Of a stretch of DNA of 64,000 nucleotides, positions 1 through 11,004 are shown piece after piece. How positions within the stretch are numbered: the first letter of the stretch is position 1; every line of letters starts with the position of its first letter. The DNA is taken from the NCBI GenBank assembly GCA_016647705.1, contig CM028328.1, forward strand, positions 7,450,114 to 7,514,113, written 5' to 3'. Made by a program: the position numbers and the translations under genes. The notes under the pieces are model-generated. The model ran no database searches. It was given only the letters and a program-made list of their open reading frames with translations, and was not told the origin of the DNA. This DNA comes from Eucommia ulmoides (lineage: Eukaryota > Streptophyta > Magnoliopsida > Garryales > Eucommiaceae).

Positions 1-424
1 GCAGAACATTCAGAAAAATAAAATTTATCATTCTTTAAGCATGAACTATCGACGATATTTAATTCTTACGTTAATATAATCTAGGGTGAATTAAAATCGA
101 GGTATAAACCATCAATTTTAGTAATAAATCTCTGTGAATACTATTATGTGACCATTAATTTTAAATGTCACATTCTAATTTTAACGAAGCAATTGTATTT
201 AGAATCAAAATTTCATCGTCACATAATTGTTTAAATAAATTCAAAATTAAATTAAAAATATAAATATTACATAAAATCAACCATACAATACCACAATCCT
301 AACATGATCGGAGGAAGTTAACCAAAGCGGTGTTTTCTTGGAAACAATCCTCAAAAACACCGTTTCATACTTTTAACCCCTAAGAATCAAAACTTCCTCT
401 TCTCCATAATAAAAATGAAAATAA
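1..424. other. AT-rich intergenic DNA
   Basis: No open frame of meaningful length, no splice-supported exon and no recognisable repeat ends are visible. The composition is very AT-rich, as in plant intergenic DNA. Confidence 0.5.
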
Positions 425-1030
425 GATAAATATTTACAAAATATCTTAAGATTAGTATCCTATAAATATATATGTCTTCCTATGAATTAGCCCCAAGCCT
501 CATATTTATAGGCAAGATATTTTGGGGTAAAAATGATAAAAATAGAATTAAGAGGGGTAAAAATGTAAAAGGATCAAAATATCAGGGGTGCAAGTGGATG
601 GCCAAGTGGGGGGTTACTGTTCATTGGCGGTTACTGTTCATGCACGGCTTTGACGGTTTTCTTTTGGATCGTCGTGGTTTGCTCGTTTCTCATCTGATTC
701 GCTCAAACTCAATGCCATTTTGTTCGTTTTTAAAAAACATATAAAATAAATCAATTTTTGATATTGTTAAGAGATCGAACGATTCATTCCGGTATCTTTG
801 GTTTTTGTTCGGTTTTCATTCGGCTTGCAGTCGTTTATTCGTTTTTAATCCAATTTGTGTCATCTTAACGCCGTTTTGATCCATTTTCATAAACATACAA
901 AAATAACAAAAGTAATTATATTTATAATAATTTATATTATTCGAACGATTAATAAAAATAAATTTAGGGATATAAAATCACACAAATGTGGTGCAATCAA
1001 TATGGTAATTAAAATTTTGTAGGATATTTA
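425..1030 (-). repeat. Diverged LTR remnant related to the Tat-type gypsy LTR
   Basis: In order along the plus strand this stretch shows a reversed TATA context (atatttatag near 505), then a GC-richer zone with two gttactgttcat repeats (615-645), the word cattttgttcg (716-726), and an AT-rich tract ending in a cacaaatgtggtgcaatca motif (about 982-1000). The same succession, ctatttatag, cattttgttc and cacaaatgcggtacaatca, occurs in the 2.2-kb LTRs at 5281-5700 and 16727-17165. It therefore looks like an old relative of that LTR in the same (minus) orientation. Ends and target duplication were not found. Confidence 0.45.
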
Positions 1031-1817
1031 AGCAAAACGAAAGGTGTTTTTTTTTTTTTGTGACATAAATATATATATATATATATATATATTAAAAAGT
1101 GAAGTTGTTTCATTGGAAATTTTGGGCTATAAAAAAAAAAAAAAAACTACATATGTGCCCCTTAAAAAAATATTTCTCGCTTCTTGGTCCAATCAAAAAT
1201 TTCAGAAAATAATAATAATAATTAATTTTTATCCCCTCATACTTTGATTTTTTCATTTTGTTCTCTCTATTTATAATAAGTTAAAAAAAAATTAAGTTTT
1301 TTTAATTTGGTGAAATTTGTTAGTTTTACCATTAAATATTAAATCTAAATTTGAAAATAAATAAATAAAGTTATTTTGTATTTTTGGATAAAACAAACTT
1401 TATTCATCCATGGTACCATAGTAGAAGGAGATAGTGTGTAAAATTTAAAATGAAGGGATTGAAATAGAATAAGAGTAAAATATAAGGTGGTATCAAATGA
1501 GTTTGTAAAGTGGGATAGGAAGGAGATAATAACACATTTAATATATTATTATCTCATTTTTTTTCTCCCCCACAAATATTGAGAAGGTAGATAAATGTGG
1601 TTCTTGCCCCTCGTCCATACTCGGCTATTGTCTTCTGCTTTTAGTATATATAATATGATACTTAAAAGTGGAAGAAGAAAAAAGATTTTAATGAGATTGA
1701 AACATACATCTTTCAAGCCTTTTGGTGAATCGTTACATATATTTTTTTTGTATTTTTTTTATTTTTATATATCAAATAATGAGTGGTCCCACTCAATTTT
1801 ATCATTTTTTTTGTTTT
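1031..1817. other. AT-rich intergenic DNA with a TA microsatellite
   Basis: Holds a TA dinucleotide run (about 1068-1093) and several A or T homopolymers. Phrases such as tttttatcccctcatactttg (1228) resemble the arms of MITEs seen elsewhere in the window, but I could not define an element. No gene seen. Confidence 0.45.
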
Positions 1818-2157
1818 AGTTAATTTTTTTTTTCTAACTAATACACAAATATATGATTAATTTTTTTGATCCACGTTTTAAATTAATTAAAAAAAAAATA
1901 TGATTGAAAAAATATTTTCACCCAAAAAAAAAAAAAAAAAAAACCAGATACGTGACATAAATTAATTAAATTAGAATTTGTTGAGTTGCAATTTTTTTTA
2001 GTTTATTTATTTTTTTCTAATTAATGCACAAATATATGATTAAAATTTTTGATTCACATTTTAAATTAATTAAAAAAATTAATTGTGATTCAGAAAATAT
2101 TTTCACAAAAAAAAAATAGACACGACATAAATTAATTAAATTAGAATTTGTGGACTT
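1818..2157. repeat. Two-copy direct repeat of about 170 bp
   Basis: The phrases ctaactaatacacaaatata, ttttaaattaattaaaaaaa, aaatattttcac and gacataaattaattaaatta occur in the same order twice, at about 1832-1975 and 2017-2146. The copies differ by small indels, mostly in the A homopolymers. This looks like an old local tandem duplication of non-coding DNA. Confidence 0.6.
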
Positions 2158-2637
2158 ACAAAAATTGATAAAATTAATCATAATTTATGGTTATTTATTT
2201 ATTATTTTATAGTATATAGTAAATGTTAATTTATAGAAATATTATTTCATTTTTATGACTATTTATGTAATTTTTAATAGTATATTTATATTAGGTATTT
2301 ATCGAACATAATCATCCACTAAAATTATGCATCTGCTCTCAGATATTGCTAGAAAAATAACCAAATGATATCTATATATTTCATGCTTCAATATTAAAAT
2401 TTTATTATAATTTTTTTTTACGGTCACGCACTGCACAGGTCTGTGGTGAACTGGTTTTTGAAAATTAGAAGGTTATGGTAGTAGTGCAAGCAATGTAGGT
2501 TATGCAAACTAGAAGTTATTAAATTTGAGGAGAAAAAAAGGAGATTAAAAGCATAAGATGTTTTCACGATACAAAAATTCAATCTATATGTAATTATACT
2601 ATGCAATGCTCAATGTATTCAATCTGATCGTTTATCG
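2158..2637. other. AT-rich intergenic DNA, no gene seen
   Basis: No open frame with coding character and no recognisable repeat termini. After the direct repeat, AT-rich sequence continues up to the MITE that starts at 2647. Confidence 0.4.
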
Positions 2638-2646
2638 TCTCCTTGT

Positions 2647-3182
2647 GGGGATAATTATACTTCTAAACTTCAAAGTCTGCGGTGGGTGTCTAATTGGTCT
2701 TTGTGGTTTGAAAAATAACACATTTGACCTTAAGATTTGAATTTGGTGTCAATTTAGTTCAATTTTTAATATTCTGTTAAAATATGAAAAGAAATGTACA
2801 TATGCAAAACAAGTAAACATTATATGGGGAATTTTGTTGCTCCATGTACAACAACAATTTAGACACTCAAAATAAATATAATGGTACAAAACACAATTTT
2901 CCCTTCTTTTTTTTTTCTCCTTACCAAGAAAATCCAATTGCTTATCTCTCTCACATTTCGCAACACCCACAGTCGCCATCGCTGGTCAACAACTTTGTTG
3001 GTGAAGTCTTACCACTACGGAATCTCGCCATTCCCATCTAGATTTTAACAAACCGTTAATAATTGGGCAAAATTGACACCAATCCCAAATTTTGGGGTCA
3101 AATCAAATGTGACGTTTTTCGAATCACAGAGACCAATTAAACATAAACCTCAAACTTTAAGGGTCAAATGTATAACTTCCCC
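2647..3182. mobile_element. MULE-type MITE with long terminal inverted repeats
   Basis: The left arm (about 2647-2780, starting ggggataattatac) is matched by the reverse complement of the right arm (about 3040-3182, starting ggggaagttatac). They share caatttggtc-like, cacatttga and ggtgtcaattt blocks in order. Flanking 9-mers tctccttgt (2638-2646) and tatctttgt (3183-3191) agree at 7 of 9 positions, as expected for an aged 9-bp target duplication of Mutator-like elements. No transposase is encoded. Its right end touches the last codons of the small ORF on the minus strand. Confidence 0.6.
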
Positions 3183-3433
3183 TATCTTTGTGCATATAGA
3201 GACACTATATCATGGGGGAGAGGGAAGAGTCTTTGGTTAACAACAAGGGCATGGCCTTTACCACTTGGGGCGGCGAAGGGTGGGGTTGCCGCCTTCTGCT
3301 GCTGGTGCACGTTCAAGAGCTTCCTTGCCTCTAAAGATGGTGAATGACTTACGGATATAACAAGATAAAATGTCCAAATTGCCCCTAAGCTAGTAGCCAT
3401 GGCCATGGGAGAGAATTTTGGGTTGAGGAACAT
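3182..3433 (-). CDS. Putative small secreted peptide precursor, flanked on both sides by transposon insertions
   Basis: An 83-codon ORF. After a short polar start (or from an internal Met at residue 10 or 12) comes a hydrophobic segment (about residues 12-30, with FYLVISVS) followed by a SLEARKLL motif. That layout is typical of a signal peptide plus the first mature residues in plant small-peptide precursors. A PSGKGH motif at about residues 56-61 recalls the conserved glycine/histidine core of PIP/PIP-like phytocytokine precursors, although in that family the core normally lies at the very C-terminus and here more residues follow. A copia element begins 7 bases upstream of the ATG (TSD gtgag 3435-3439), so the native leader now lies beyond 18982. 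The stop codon TAG spans the junction with the MITE at 3182, so the C-terminus has probably been altered. It is likely inactive or rewired. It could also be a chance ORF, since no homologue can be checked here. Confidence 0.45.
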   Translation of the reverse strand: MFLNPKFSPMAMATSLGAIWTFYLVISVSHSPSLEARKLLNVHQQQKAATPPFAAPSGKGHALVVNQRLFPLPHDIVSLYAQR

Positions 3434-3502
3434 TGTGAGTGTTAGTGTAATAATGGGATTAGCCCACTTGACCCATAGAACAAAACCTTAACCCCACTTC
3501 CC

Positions 3503-3510
3503 CTATAAAT
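3503..3510 (+). promoter_or_regulatory. TATA box of the copia 5' LTR
   Basis: ctataaat lies about 64 bp into the LTR and is repeated at 18868-18875 in the 3' LTR. The gypsy insertion begins 40 bp downstream, so transcription from this copy would run into the gypsy LTR. Confidence 0.55.
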
Positions 3511-3939
3511 ATTCATGTATAGTTTCTATTCTGTATATTTCTTAATATATGACGCGCTCCGATTTTCCAAAGAAATCAAAATAAATATACACTAGTAAAA
3601 TGAGAAGGTTTTTTTTTTAAAAAACGTCGATTTTCTCATTAAAATACTTAAGCTTATTTTAGAAAAAGGAGTTGCCACCTAGCATTGAGTTTAAATGATG
3701 TGCTAGGTCACCGGATTTATTTTTTTTTTAAAACAATTTTTTAAAAAATGGCTTAAGTAAAATTTTGACTACAAAATAACATGGTCCGACCAGAGATTCG
3801 TTTAAAGAGTTCGGGGGTCAATTACGCTCGGGGAAGGTGTCAAGTACCCCAAGACGCCTGTCCAAAAATAGTACCTTATCCAATTAAATCCAATCAAAAT
3901 TTAAATCCGAATGTTTTTATTTTATTTTGAAATCCTCCT

Positions 3940-4871
3940 CATATACACACACATCGAGGGAAGTAATTTCCATTCTAAACCTAAACCGTTCCAATGGAAG
4001 GTTGGGAATTTTTCACCTCATCTTGTCAGCACATTATATTTAACATGAGTCAAAGAAACACACGCATATACACACTCACACGCATCGAGGGGAATAATTT
4101 CCTTCTAAACTTAAACCACTCCAATGAAAGGTTGAAAACTTTTCACCTTGTATTGTTAGTACATTACATTTAACACAAGCTAAAGAAAACACACGCACAC
4201 ATTCACACATATCGATGGGAGTAATTTTCTTTTAAATTTAAACCGTTCCAATGGAAGGTCAGAAATTTTCCACCTCGTATTGTTAGTACATTATATTTAA
4301 CACAAGTTAAAGAAACATACGCACACACACGCACACACACACACACACACATATTCACACGCCTTGAGGGGAGTAAATTCCTTCTAAACTTAAACCGTTC
4401 CAATGGAAGGTCGAAAACTTTCCACCTCGTATTGTTAGCACATTATATTTAACATAAGTTAAAGAAAACACACGCGCGCGCGCGCACACACACACACACA
4501 CGCATCGAGGAGAATAATTTTCTTTTAAACTTAAACCGTTCCAATGGAAGCTCGGAAGCTTTCCACTTCGTATTGTTAGTACATTATATTTAACACAAGT
4601 TAAAGAAACACACACACACACACACACCCCCCTCGAGGGGAGTAATTTCCTTCTAAACTTAAACCGTTCCAATGGAAGGTCGAAAGCTTTCCACCTCGTA
4701 TTGTTAGCATATTATATTTAACACAAGTTAAAGAAACACACGCACACGCACACTCATATGCATCGAGGGGAGTAATTTTCTTCTAAACTTAAACCGCTCT
4801 AATGGAAGATCGGAAGTTTTCCACCTTATATTGTTAGCACATTATATTTAACACAAGTTAAAGAAATACGC

Positions 4872-4918
<47 letters not shown>

Positions 4919-4995
4919 CACAAACACTTAAATTAGTTCAATTTATATATCGAGGGGAGTGATCTCTTTTCTAAACCTAAACCGTTCCAATAGAA
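3940..4995. repeat. Tandem repeat array inside the 3' LTR
   Basis: About eight units of 118-180 bp. Each holds catcgaggggagtaatttcc, aaacttaaaccgttccaat, cctcgtattgttagcacatt and tttaacacaagttaaagaaa, and ends in a variable CA/CG dinucleotide run. The unit number is about the same in the other LTR (15415-16460), so the array predates insertion. Length differences are mostly in the CA tracts. Confidence 0.85.
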
Positions 4996-5280
4996 GATAA
5001 AGATATTTCCACCTTGTTTTATTTACTAAAAAAATAAATAAAATCTAATTTACAAAAAAAAATAATCAAATTTAGTATAATAACAATTTATTTTAAAATA
5101 AGAGTAAAATTTACAAAAGATGAAAGTTTACAACTTTAACTTGAAATTTTTTTTTTCTTCTTTTTTCTTCTTCTTCAAAAATTACAATAAAATAAAAATA
5201 ATATTATTTTCTTCAAAATGTCTCCTCTCTCCCCCCCCCCCCCAAAAAATTTTTCTCCTGCTTCCTGTCTGAGCCTTCAT

Positions 5281-5290
5281 CTATTTATAG
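5281..5290 (-). promoter_or_regulatory. TATA box of the gypsy 3' LTR
   Basis: ctatttatag on the plus strand reads CTATAAATAG on the minus strand, in the element's own orientation. The same site occurs at 16727-16736 in the 5' LTR, where it would start the genomic RNA. Confidence 0.6.
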
Positions 5291-5788
5291 GAGTTAAGTG
5301 CGAAAAACTCTTCCGTCCCATAGTCAGGAGAAAAGAAAAGCAAAAGGGGGTAGGTGCATCAAAATTCGGTGCACCCGCTGGTACACTGGGCAGAGAGCTT
5401 GATCTCTGCCCCCTTGGCCGCATATGCAGCTAGCAATTCTGGTCGCACAGCGACCAGTGCAACTGGTCACTGTGCGATCAGTGTGCACGCCCCCATCCCT
5501 GTTGGACGTGATCTGTCCAGGCTTCTATCGTTCTCGTCTGTTTCTTGTCCATTTTGTTCCGAATTAACGCGTTTTTATTCTATTTCGAAAAATCTACAAA
5601 AACAAAGAAAAATAAATCAATTACTAATATTTAATTTACTTAAGAGATTAACAAAATTTAATTTAGCGGTATTAAATCGCACAAATGCGGTACAATCAAA
5701 AATAAAAATAAACAAGAAAATAAAACAAATGTAACTATAAAATAAAGTATAATATTTTTGCGAGGCGGTCAAAAATGCCGTGTTTACA

Positions 5789-5803
5789 GCTGTCCCTTTT
5801 TGT
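5789..5803 (-). other. Polypurine tract of the gypsy element
   Basis: On the minus strand the sequence immediately before the 3' LTR is purine-rich (GACAAAAAGGGACAGC), the place where plus-strand DNA synthesis is primed in LTR retrotransposons. Confidence 0.65.
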
Positions 5804-5906
5804 CATGCAAGTTTCACTTGTTTGACAAAGATAAAAGACCACATCATTTTGATCGTCCCATTTTTTAATTTTTTTTTAGTGCATTTTTCAATAATAGAAT
5901 AAATAA

Positions 5907-6272
5907 AGTAAAATGACTCATGACGATACTCATGACGAACAAGTGTACGTTTAGAGTAATAAAAGAAGACTCATGACGAACAAGTGTCCGTTTAGAGAAA
6001 TAAAAGAATAACTCATGACAATGTTCATGATAAATAAATGTCCGTTTAGAGGATCGTTTAGAGTAATAAAAAAATAACTCGTGATGATACTTATGACGAA
6101 TAAGTGTCTGTTAAGATGATCGTTTAGAATAATAAAAAATGACTCATGACGATACTCATGACAAACGCGTGTCTGTTTAGAGGATCGTTTAGAGCAATAA
6201 AAAAGAGACTCATGACGATACTCATGATGAACAAGTGTCCGTTTAGAGGATTGTTTAAAGTAATGAAAAATT
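5907..6272. repeat. Tandem array of about 35-75 bp units in the gypsy 3' untranslated region
   Basis: About six units combine actcatgacgatactcatga, cgaacaagtgtccgtttaga, ggatcgtttagagtaataaa and an A-rich spacer. Some units lack the ggatcgtttag half. They lie between the integrase end and the 3' LTR, a position where Tat elements often carry non-coding tandem repeats. Confidence 0.75.
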
Positions 6273-7384
6273 ATTCATACCCCAGCCCTCTTGGCCAGGG
6301 CCAAAAGAAAGTTCTGAAGTATAAAATATGCCCCAACTTGTGACTGGGCAAAAATGAGAGAGCAAAGATATAAAAATATGCCCCAACCGAACTCTCAGAT
6401 GACCGAACCTTTACAGATTGCCTACGTACCTTAGCATTACGCCGATGATCAAGTTTAGCGTAGTTCACTTTTCGCCCCTTTCAGGGCAACATGCATACCT
6501 GGACGCTCATTTAGAGCTTCTGAACTTTCAGCAATAAGAGTGTCCAATTTGAGCCGGAAGGTAAGAAGTCCTTGTGATAGGAAAATCCATACTTTCAGGC
6601 CCTTTGAAATCCTTGTAATTGGACAAGAAAAACACATGCAACACGAAAATTTAGTCTGAAAAACTTGTCACCCTTGACGACTCGCAATTTCGTTCCCCCT
6701 TTTCCCGTCGCAATCCCTTGTTTGATGGCGCTTGACTTTCTCGGGACAGTATCGGGAGATTTTTCCATCTCATCCTTCCGTCAATTTTAGAGATGTATTT
6801 TCTGGAGGTTTTCTCCGGGTTGCTGGCGGGGTCTGATTTTGGACAATATCCCTATCAACCTTTATTTCTCTACACCCGCCGATTCTCACTTTCTCTCTTC
6901 TACTAGGCATCCTCAGTATTAGGAGAATCATATACTCCTACTTGCTTTGTATTTCTCAAATCCTGTAAAACTGATTTAGCCAAATATGGGGAAAATGTGT
7001 AAAATCTTACCCCAAACAGGTATCTTTATCACTAGATATGTTGACTGCGAGATTTCAAGCTGGATTGTCTGACAAGTATGATTTCAATATAAATTTGAGC
7101 CATATTTGATGTTCTTTTTCATAGATTCCGACTCTTACTCAAATCCATCAAGTTCCGAACACGAAAAAGTCTTACTGTCAATGGAAGTCAGCAGTAGTAG
7201 AAATTCCAAAAATGTCCATAGGAGTGATCTAACTGGTTTTTTTTTTTTTGACACAGTCTCTACATTTTTTTCCATGGCGCTCTTTCGAGTTTTCACCATA
7301 TTCGAGCCGTACCTTTTTTTTTTTTTTTTAAGCAATAGATAATCACAAATCGAAATAAACTTACTTGAAAATGAAGGTCATTTA
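6273..7384 (-). other. Gypsy region downstream of integrase, no conserved domain seen
   Basis: About 1.1 kb between the integrase C-terminus and the tandem array. Only short interrupted frames occur on either strand, and none resembles an envelope-like or other third ORF. It holds T homopolymers at about 7240 and 7315. Confidence 0.5.
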
Positions 7385-8811
7385 TTAGGCAAAGTATTTC
7401 TTTACAGAATCCGAGTTTAGAGGTTCAGGAAATACATCACTATCCATTTTCTGGAGAATCAACGCTCCACCGCTCAAAGTCTTATGAACAACAAAAGAAC
7501 CTTCCCAATTTGGCGCGAACTTACCCTTAGCTTCATCTTGGAAATGAAAGATTTTCTTCAATACTAACTCACCGACCTTGAAGACTCTGGGGCATACCCG
7601 TTTATCATGAGCTTTGGCGATCCTCTGTCTGTAACATTGTCCGTGGCATATCGCTGTTAGCCGTTTTTCATCGATTAAACAAAGTTGGTCCAACCGTTGT
7701 TGTACCCATTCAGTTTCATCAAGCTCGGCCTCTATGAGCACTCACAGAGTTGGAATTTCCACCTCGGCCGGTATCACCGCTTCTGTGCCATAGACCAAAA
7801 AATAGGGGGTTGCCCCTGTCGAGGTCCGAACCGAAGTCCGATAAACTATCAAAGCATATGACAGTATATCATTCCAGTCTTTAAAATTATCAATCATCTT
7901 TTGGAGATTTTTTTTTTTATATTTTTATTGGCGGCTTCCATTGCTCCATTCATTTTTGGACAGTAAGGCGCTGAGTTTTTGTACTCAATCTTGAATTGCT
8001 GACATATTTCTTGTATTTTTGAACCCTTCAGGTTTTTAACATTGTCAGTTATCAATGTTTGCGGCAAATCATATCTCAACACAATATTTTCTTTAATGAA
8101 TCGAGCTACTGTCTTTTGAGTCACTCAGGCTAAGGAAATAGCTTCTACCCACTTGGAAAAATAATCAATTGCTACCAGGATAAAGCGATGACCACTCGAC
8201 GCCTTAGGGGTAACTTTCCCAATAACGTCCATACCCCATATTGAGAAGGGCAATAGGGCCGCCAAGCAATGAAGGTGCGAAGGTGGGATATGGATTTGAT
8301 TACCATGAATCTGACACTTATGATATCTTCGAACAAACTACACGCAGTCGCTTTCCATCGTTAGCAAAAAATGACCGGTCATCAGGATCTTCTTTGCGAG
8401 CATGAAACCGCTCATATGAGGTCCACATATGCCATCATGGACTTCTTTCATCAACTGGATGGCCTCTTCAACTCCAACACGTCTCAACAGGCCTATGTCA
8501 GGGGAGCGTTTGTACAATGTCTCCCCGCTTAGGAAGAATTGGCCTGCTAACCTCCGGAGAGTTTTCCAATCAACACTCGATGCCCCTTCCGGATACTCTC
8601 GATTTTTCAAAAAGTTCTTTATGTCATGGTACCACGAGTCTTTGGCTGGTTCAGATTCAAGCTGGCAACAGTGGGCCGGTCGGTGCTGAACTCGGATTGC
8701 CACCGGAATGATATCCTCCTCCTCCCGAGTGATAGAGATCATAGACGCCAAGGTAGCTAAGGCATCGACAAAGTCATTCTTGAGCCTCGGTATGCTTTCA
8801 AATTCTATCAT
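7385..8811 (-). pseudogene. Gypsy integrase, interrupted
   Basis: Three minus-strand pieces. 8811-8338 carries the end of RNase H and the start of integrase, with GICGPHMSGFMLAKKIL of the zinc-binding region. 8124-7894 carries the catalytic core with an LITDN motif and MNGAMEAANKN around the third acidic residue. 7741-7385 is a basic C-terminal part with KVGELVLKK and a GSFVV-like fold. A WGMDVIGKV motif (first catalytic Asp) can be read at about 8225-8252. A stop separates the first two pieces, which share a frame, and a frameshift precedes the third. The enzyme would have inserted element DNA into chromosomes; this copy cannot make it whole. Confidence 0.85.
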
Positions 8812-8817
8812 CGTAAA

Positions 8818-9561
8818 TCACTCGCACAACTCCAGGAGGTGATTGTTATAGGCTATCGAAGTTGGATCTCTCGTGGCATACTTATCCATCACCTGATTGA
8901 TTGTCAGCTCAGAATCTCCGAATACTAGCAATTCTTTGATTTTCATGTCAACAGCCAACTGGAGTCCCAGAATACAGGCTTCGTACTCAGCTCGATTATT
9001 TGTGCTCTGAAACTTCAACTTGGAAACCACTGGATAATGTTGCTTGCCTGGAGAAACTAGAACGACTCCGATTCCGGCCCCTCGAGAGTTCACTGCTCCA
9101 TCGAAATACATTTTCCAAAATGTTTTCTTATTTTTTTTATTCACCGCATGAATCGACTTATCAGGGAATAGCGTCTCAAGAGGTTGATGATCCGTTTGAG
9201 CTGGACAACTAGCCAACTGATTTACTATTGCCTGACCTTTTACTGACTTTTGGGTCATGTAGATGATATCGAACTCCGTTAGTAGTATTTGCCATTTTGC
9301 AACTTTTCCTGACAGAATCGGCTTCTCGAAGATGTACTTTAAGGGATCCATTCTGGTTATCAAGTAGGTAGTCAGTGGGAGCATATAATAGCGCAGTCTT
9401 TGAGCAGACCAGGCTAATGCACAACAGGTCCTCTCCAACAAGGTATAATTTTTCTCATATTTCGTGAAGCGCTTGCTAAGGTAGTAGATGGCTTGCTCTT
9501 TCTTTCCAAATTTATCAAGTTGCCCAAAAATAGCTCCCATGGAGGAGTCGAGAACTAACAA
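8818..9561 (-). pseudogene. Gypsy RNase H and additional (aRNH-type) RNase H region
   Basis: The first part holds the RT-linked RNase H block (YYLSKRFTKYEKNYTLLER, then LRYYMLPLTTYLITR). The second part holds a separate RNase H fold with YFDGAVNSRGAGIGVVLV, NNRAEYEACILGLQLA and FGDSELTINQVM, which supply the acidic residues of that fold. Having both domains in a row is characteristic of the Tat lineage of plant Ty3/gypsy elements. The frame differs from that of the RT upstream and continues, after one stop, into the integrase piece. Confidence 0.85.
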
Positions 9562-9680
9562 TATAGTAATAACGGAACCTTCTCCCGAGGCGGCACTAGA
9601 ATTGGAGGGTTTGTTAGATAGACTTTAATATTCTCCAAGGCATTTTAGCAATCTGCATTTCATCGCCCATCACTTTCTGT

Positions 9681-10877
9681 TCAAAGTAGCTTGAAGATTG
9701 GCTCACAAGTGGCAGTGAGTTGGAAGATGAATCGGGCTATGAAATTCAATCGCCCCAGAAAACCTCGGATCTTTTTTTCATTTTTCGGTGGTGGTATCTC
9801 ACGAATGGCCTTCGTCTTTGCAGGATCAATCTCGATTCCATGGCGATTTACTATGAAACCAAGAAATTTTCTGGAAACCACCCCAAACGCGCATTTTGCT
9901 AGATTGAGCTTGAGCTGATACTTTCGAGGTCTGTCGAACATCTTTTTCAAATGGCAGAGATGATCATTGTTCTCCTAAGATTTAATGATCATGTCATCTA
10001 CATATACCTCTATCTCTTTGTGCATCATATCATGAAAGAGAGTCGTCATTGCTCTTTGGTATGTTGCCCCGGCATTTTTTAGACCAAAAGGCATTGTCCT
10101 ATAGCAAAAGACTTCCTATGGTGTACTGAAGGTTATCTTTTCTCGATCTTTCTAATCCATCAGAATCTGATTATAGCCAGAGAACCCATCGACGAAAGAA
10201 TAGAGCTTTCGCCTCGCAATATTGTCGATGATGATGTGAATGTTTGGCAGTGGGAAATCATCTTTCGAACTTGCCCAGTTGAGATCACGATAATTCACGC
10301 AGACTCTGATTTTTCCAAAGGACTTTGGCACAGGAACGATATTTGAGAGCCATTCACTGTAGTTACAGACTTCAATAATTTGGGCATTAAATTGCTTCAC
10401 GATCTCCTCCTTGACCTCAAGGCTGACAGCCGGCCTCAGCTTTCTTAACTTTTGTTTGACTGGTACACTCCCCGGCTTTAGCGGCAGCTTATGGGCCACA
10501 ATACTCTTGTCCAATCCTACCATGTCATCGTAGGACCAGGCGAAGATATCTTGGTAGGAAATTAAGAACGTTGTCAACTCTTTGTTTTCCAGAGCCATGA
10601 GGGCTGATCCAATCTTTACTTCCTTCAACTCTTCTGAGGTCCCCAAGTTTATCAACTCAGTCTCGTTGTTACTGGGAATCGGCTTATTCTCGACTTCCGT
10701 AAAAGCTTTTCGGATCTCACCATCGTCTGGCTGGCAAGAGTCATATTTTGTTTCCACTCCCATTAGGTTATGGTCTGGTTCTGCATTGAAATCATATTTA
10801 TCGCACTTTAGCTCAGTTATATCGCATGCATCATACACTGCTAATTTAGGCATCCTGAAAGCATAAAATTTAAACAT
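9681..10877 (-). pseudogene. Gypsy reverse transcriptase with in-frame stops
   Basis: From 10877 to 10152 the frame holds an N-terminal linker, KQKLRKLRPAVSLEVKEEI and the RT blocks FGKIRVCVNYRDLN and LYSFVDGFSGYNQI. It is then interrupted, but the same frame continues: PFGLKNAGATYQRAM can be read at about 10053-10097 and the catalytic YVDD at 9993-10004. It ends with CAFGVVSRKFLGFIVN (9950-9681). Because the two open pieces share a frame, the breaks are nonsense changes rather than indels. Confidence 0.88.
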
Positions 10878-11004
10878 TTAAACCATATGTTAGATAAAGC
10901 AGAATTGCATTCATTAAATATAAAAAACCATTACAAAGCAAAATCATTTTCCATCTAGAAGGCTAGGTGGATGGAGGGATGAACAACAGAAAATCTCCCT
11001 AAGT

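Larger units (their letters stand above)
3550..5788 (-). repeat. 3' LTR of the gypsy element (2239 bp)
   Basis: Pairs with 15034-17256. Both share the TGACGCGC(T/C)CCGATTTT start, a block of about eight 118-135-bp tandem repeats with CA microsatellites, a reversed TATA box, and the end gaggcggtcaaaaatgccgtgt. The copies differ by scattered substitutions and indels, so the insertion is not very recent. Confidence 0.92.

Noticed and set aside
4321..4510. Direct-repeat spacing suggesting a CRISPR-like array
   Set aside because: The units are contiguous tandem repeats within an LTR, without unique spacers, in a plant nuclear genome.
4203..4672. Two overlapping minus-strand frames with CVCVCV repeats
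   Set aside because: They are translations of CA/GT microsatellites in the LTR tandem array, with repeated MERFKFRR starts that mirror the repeat unit.
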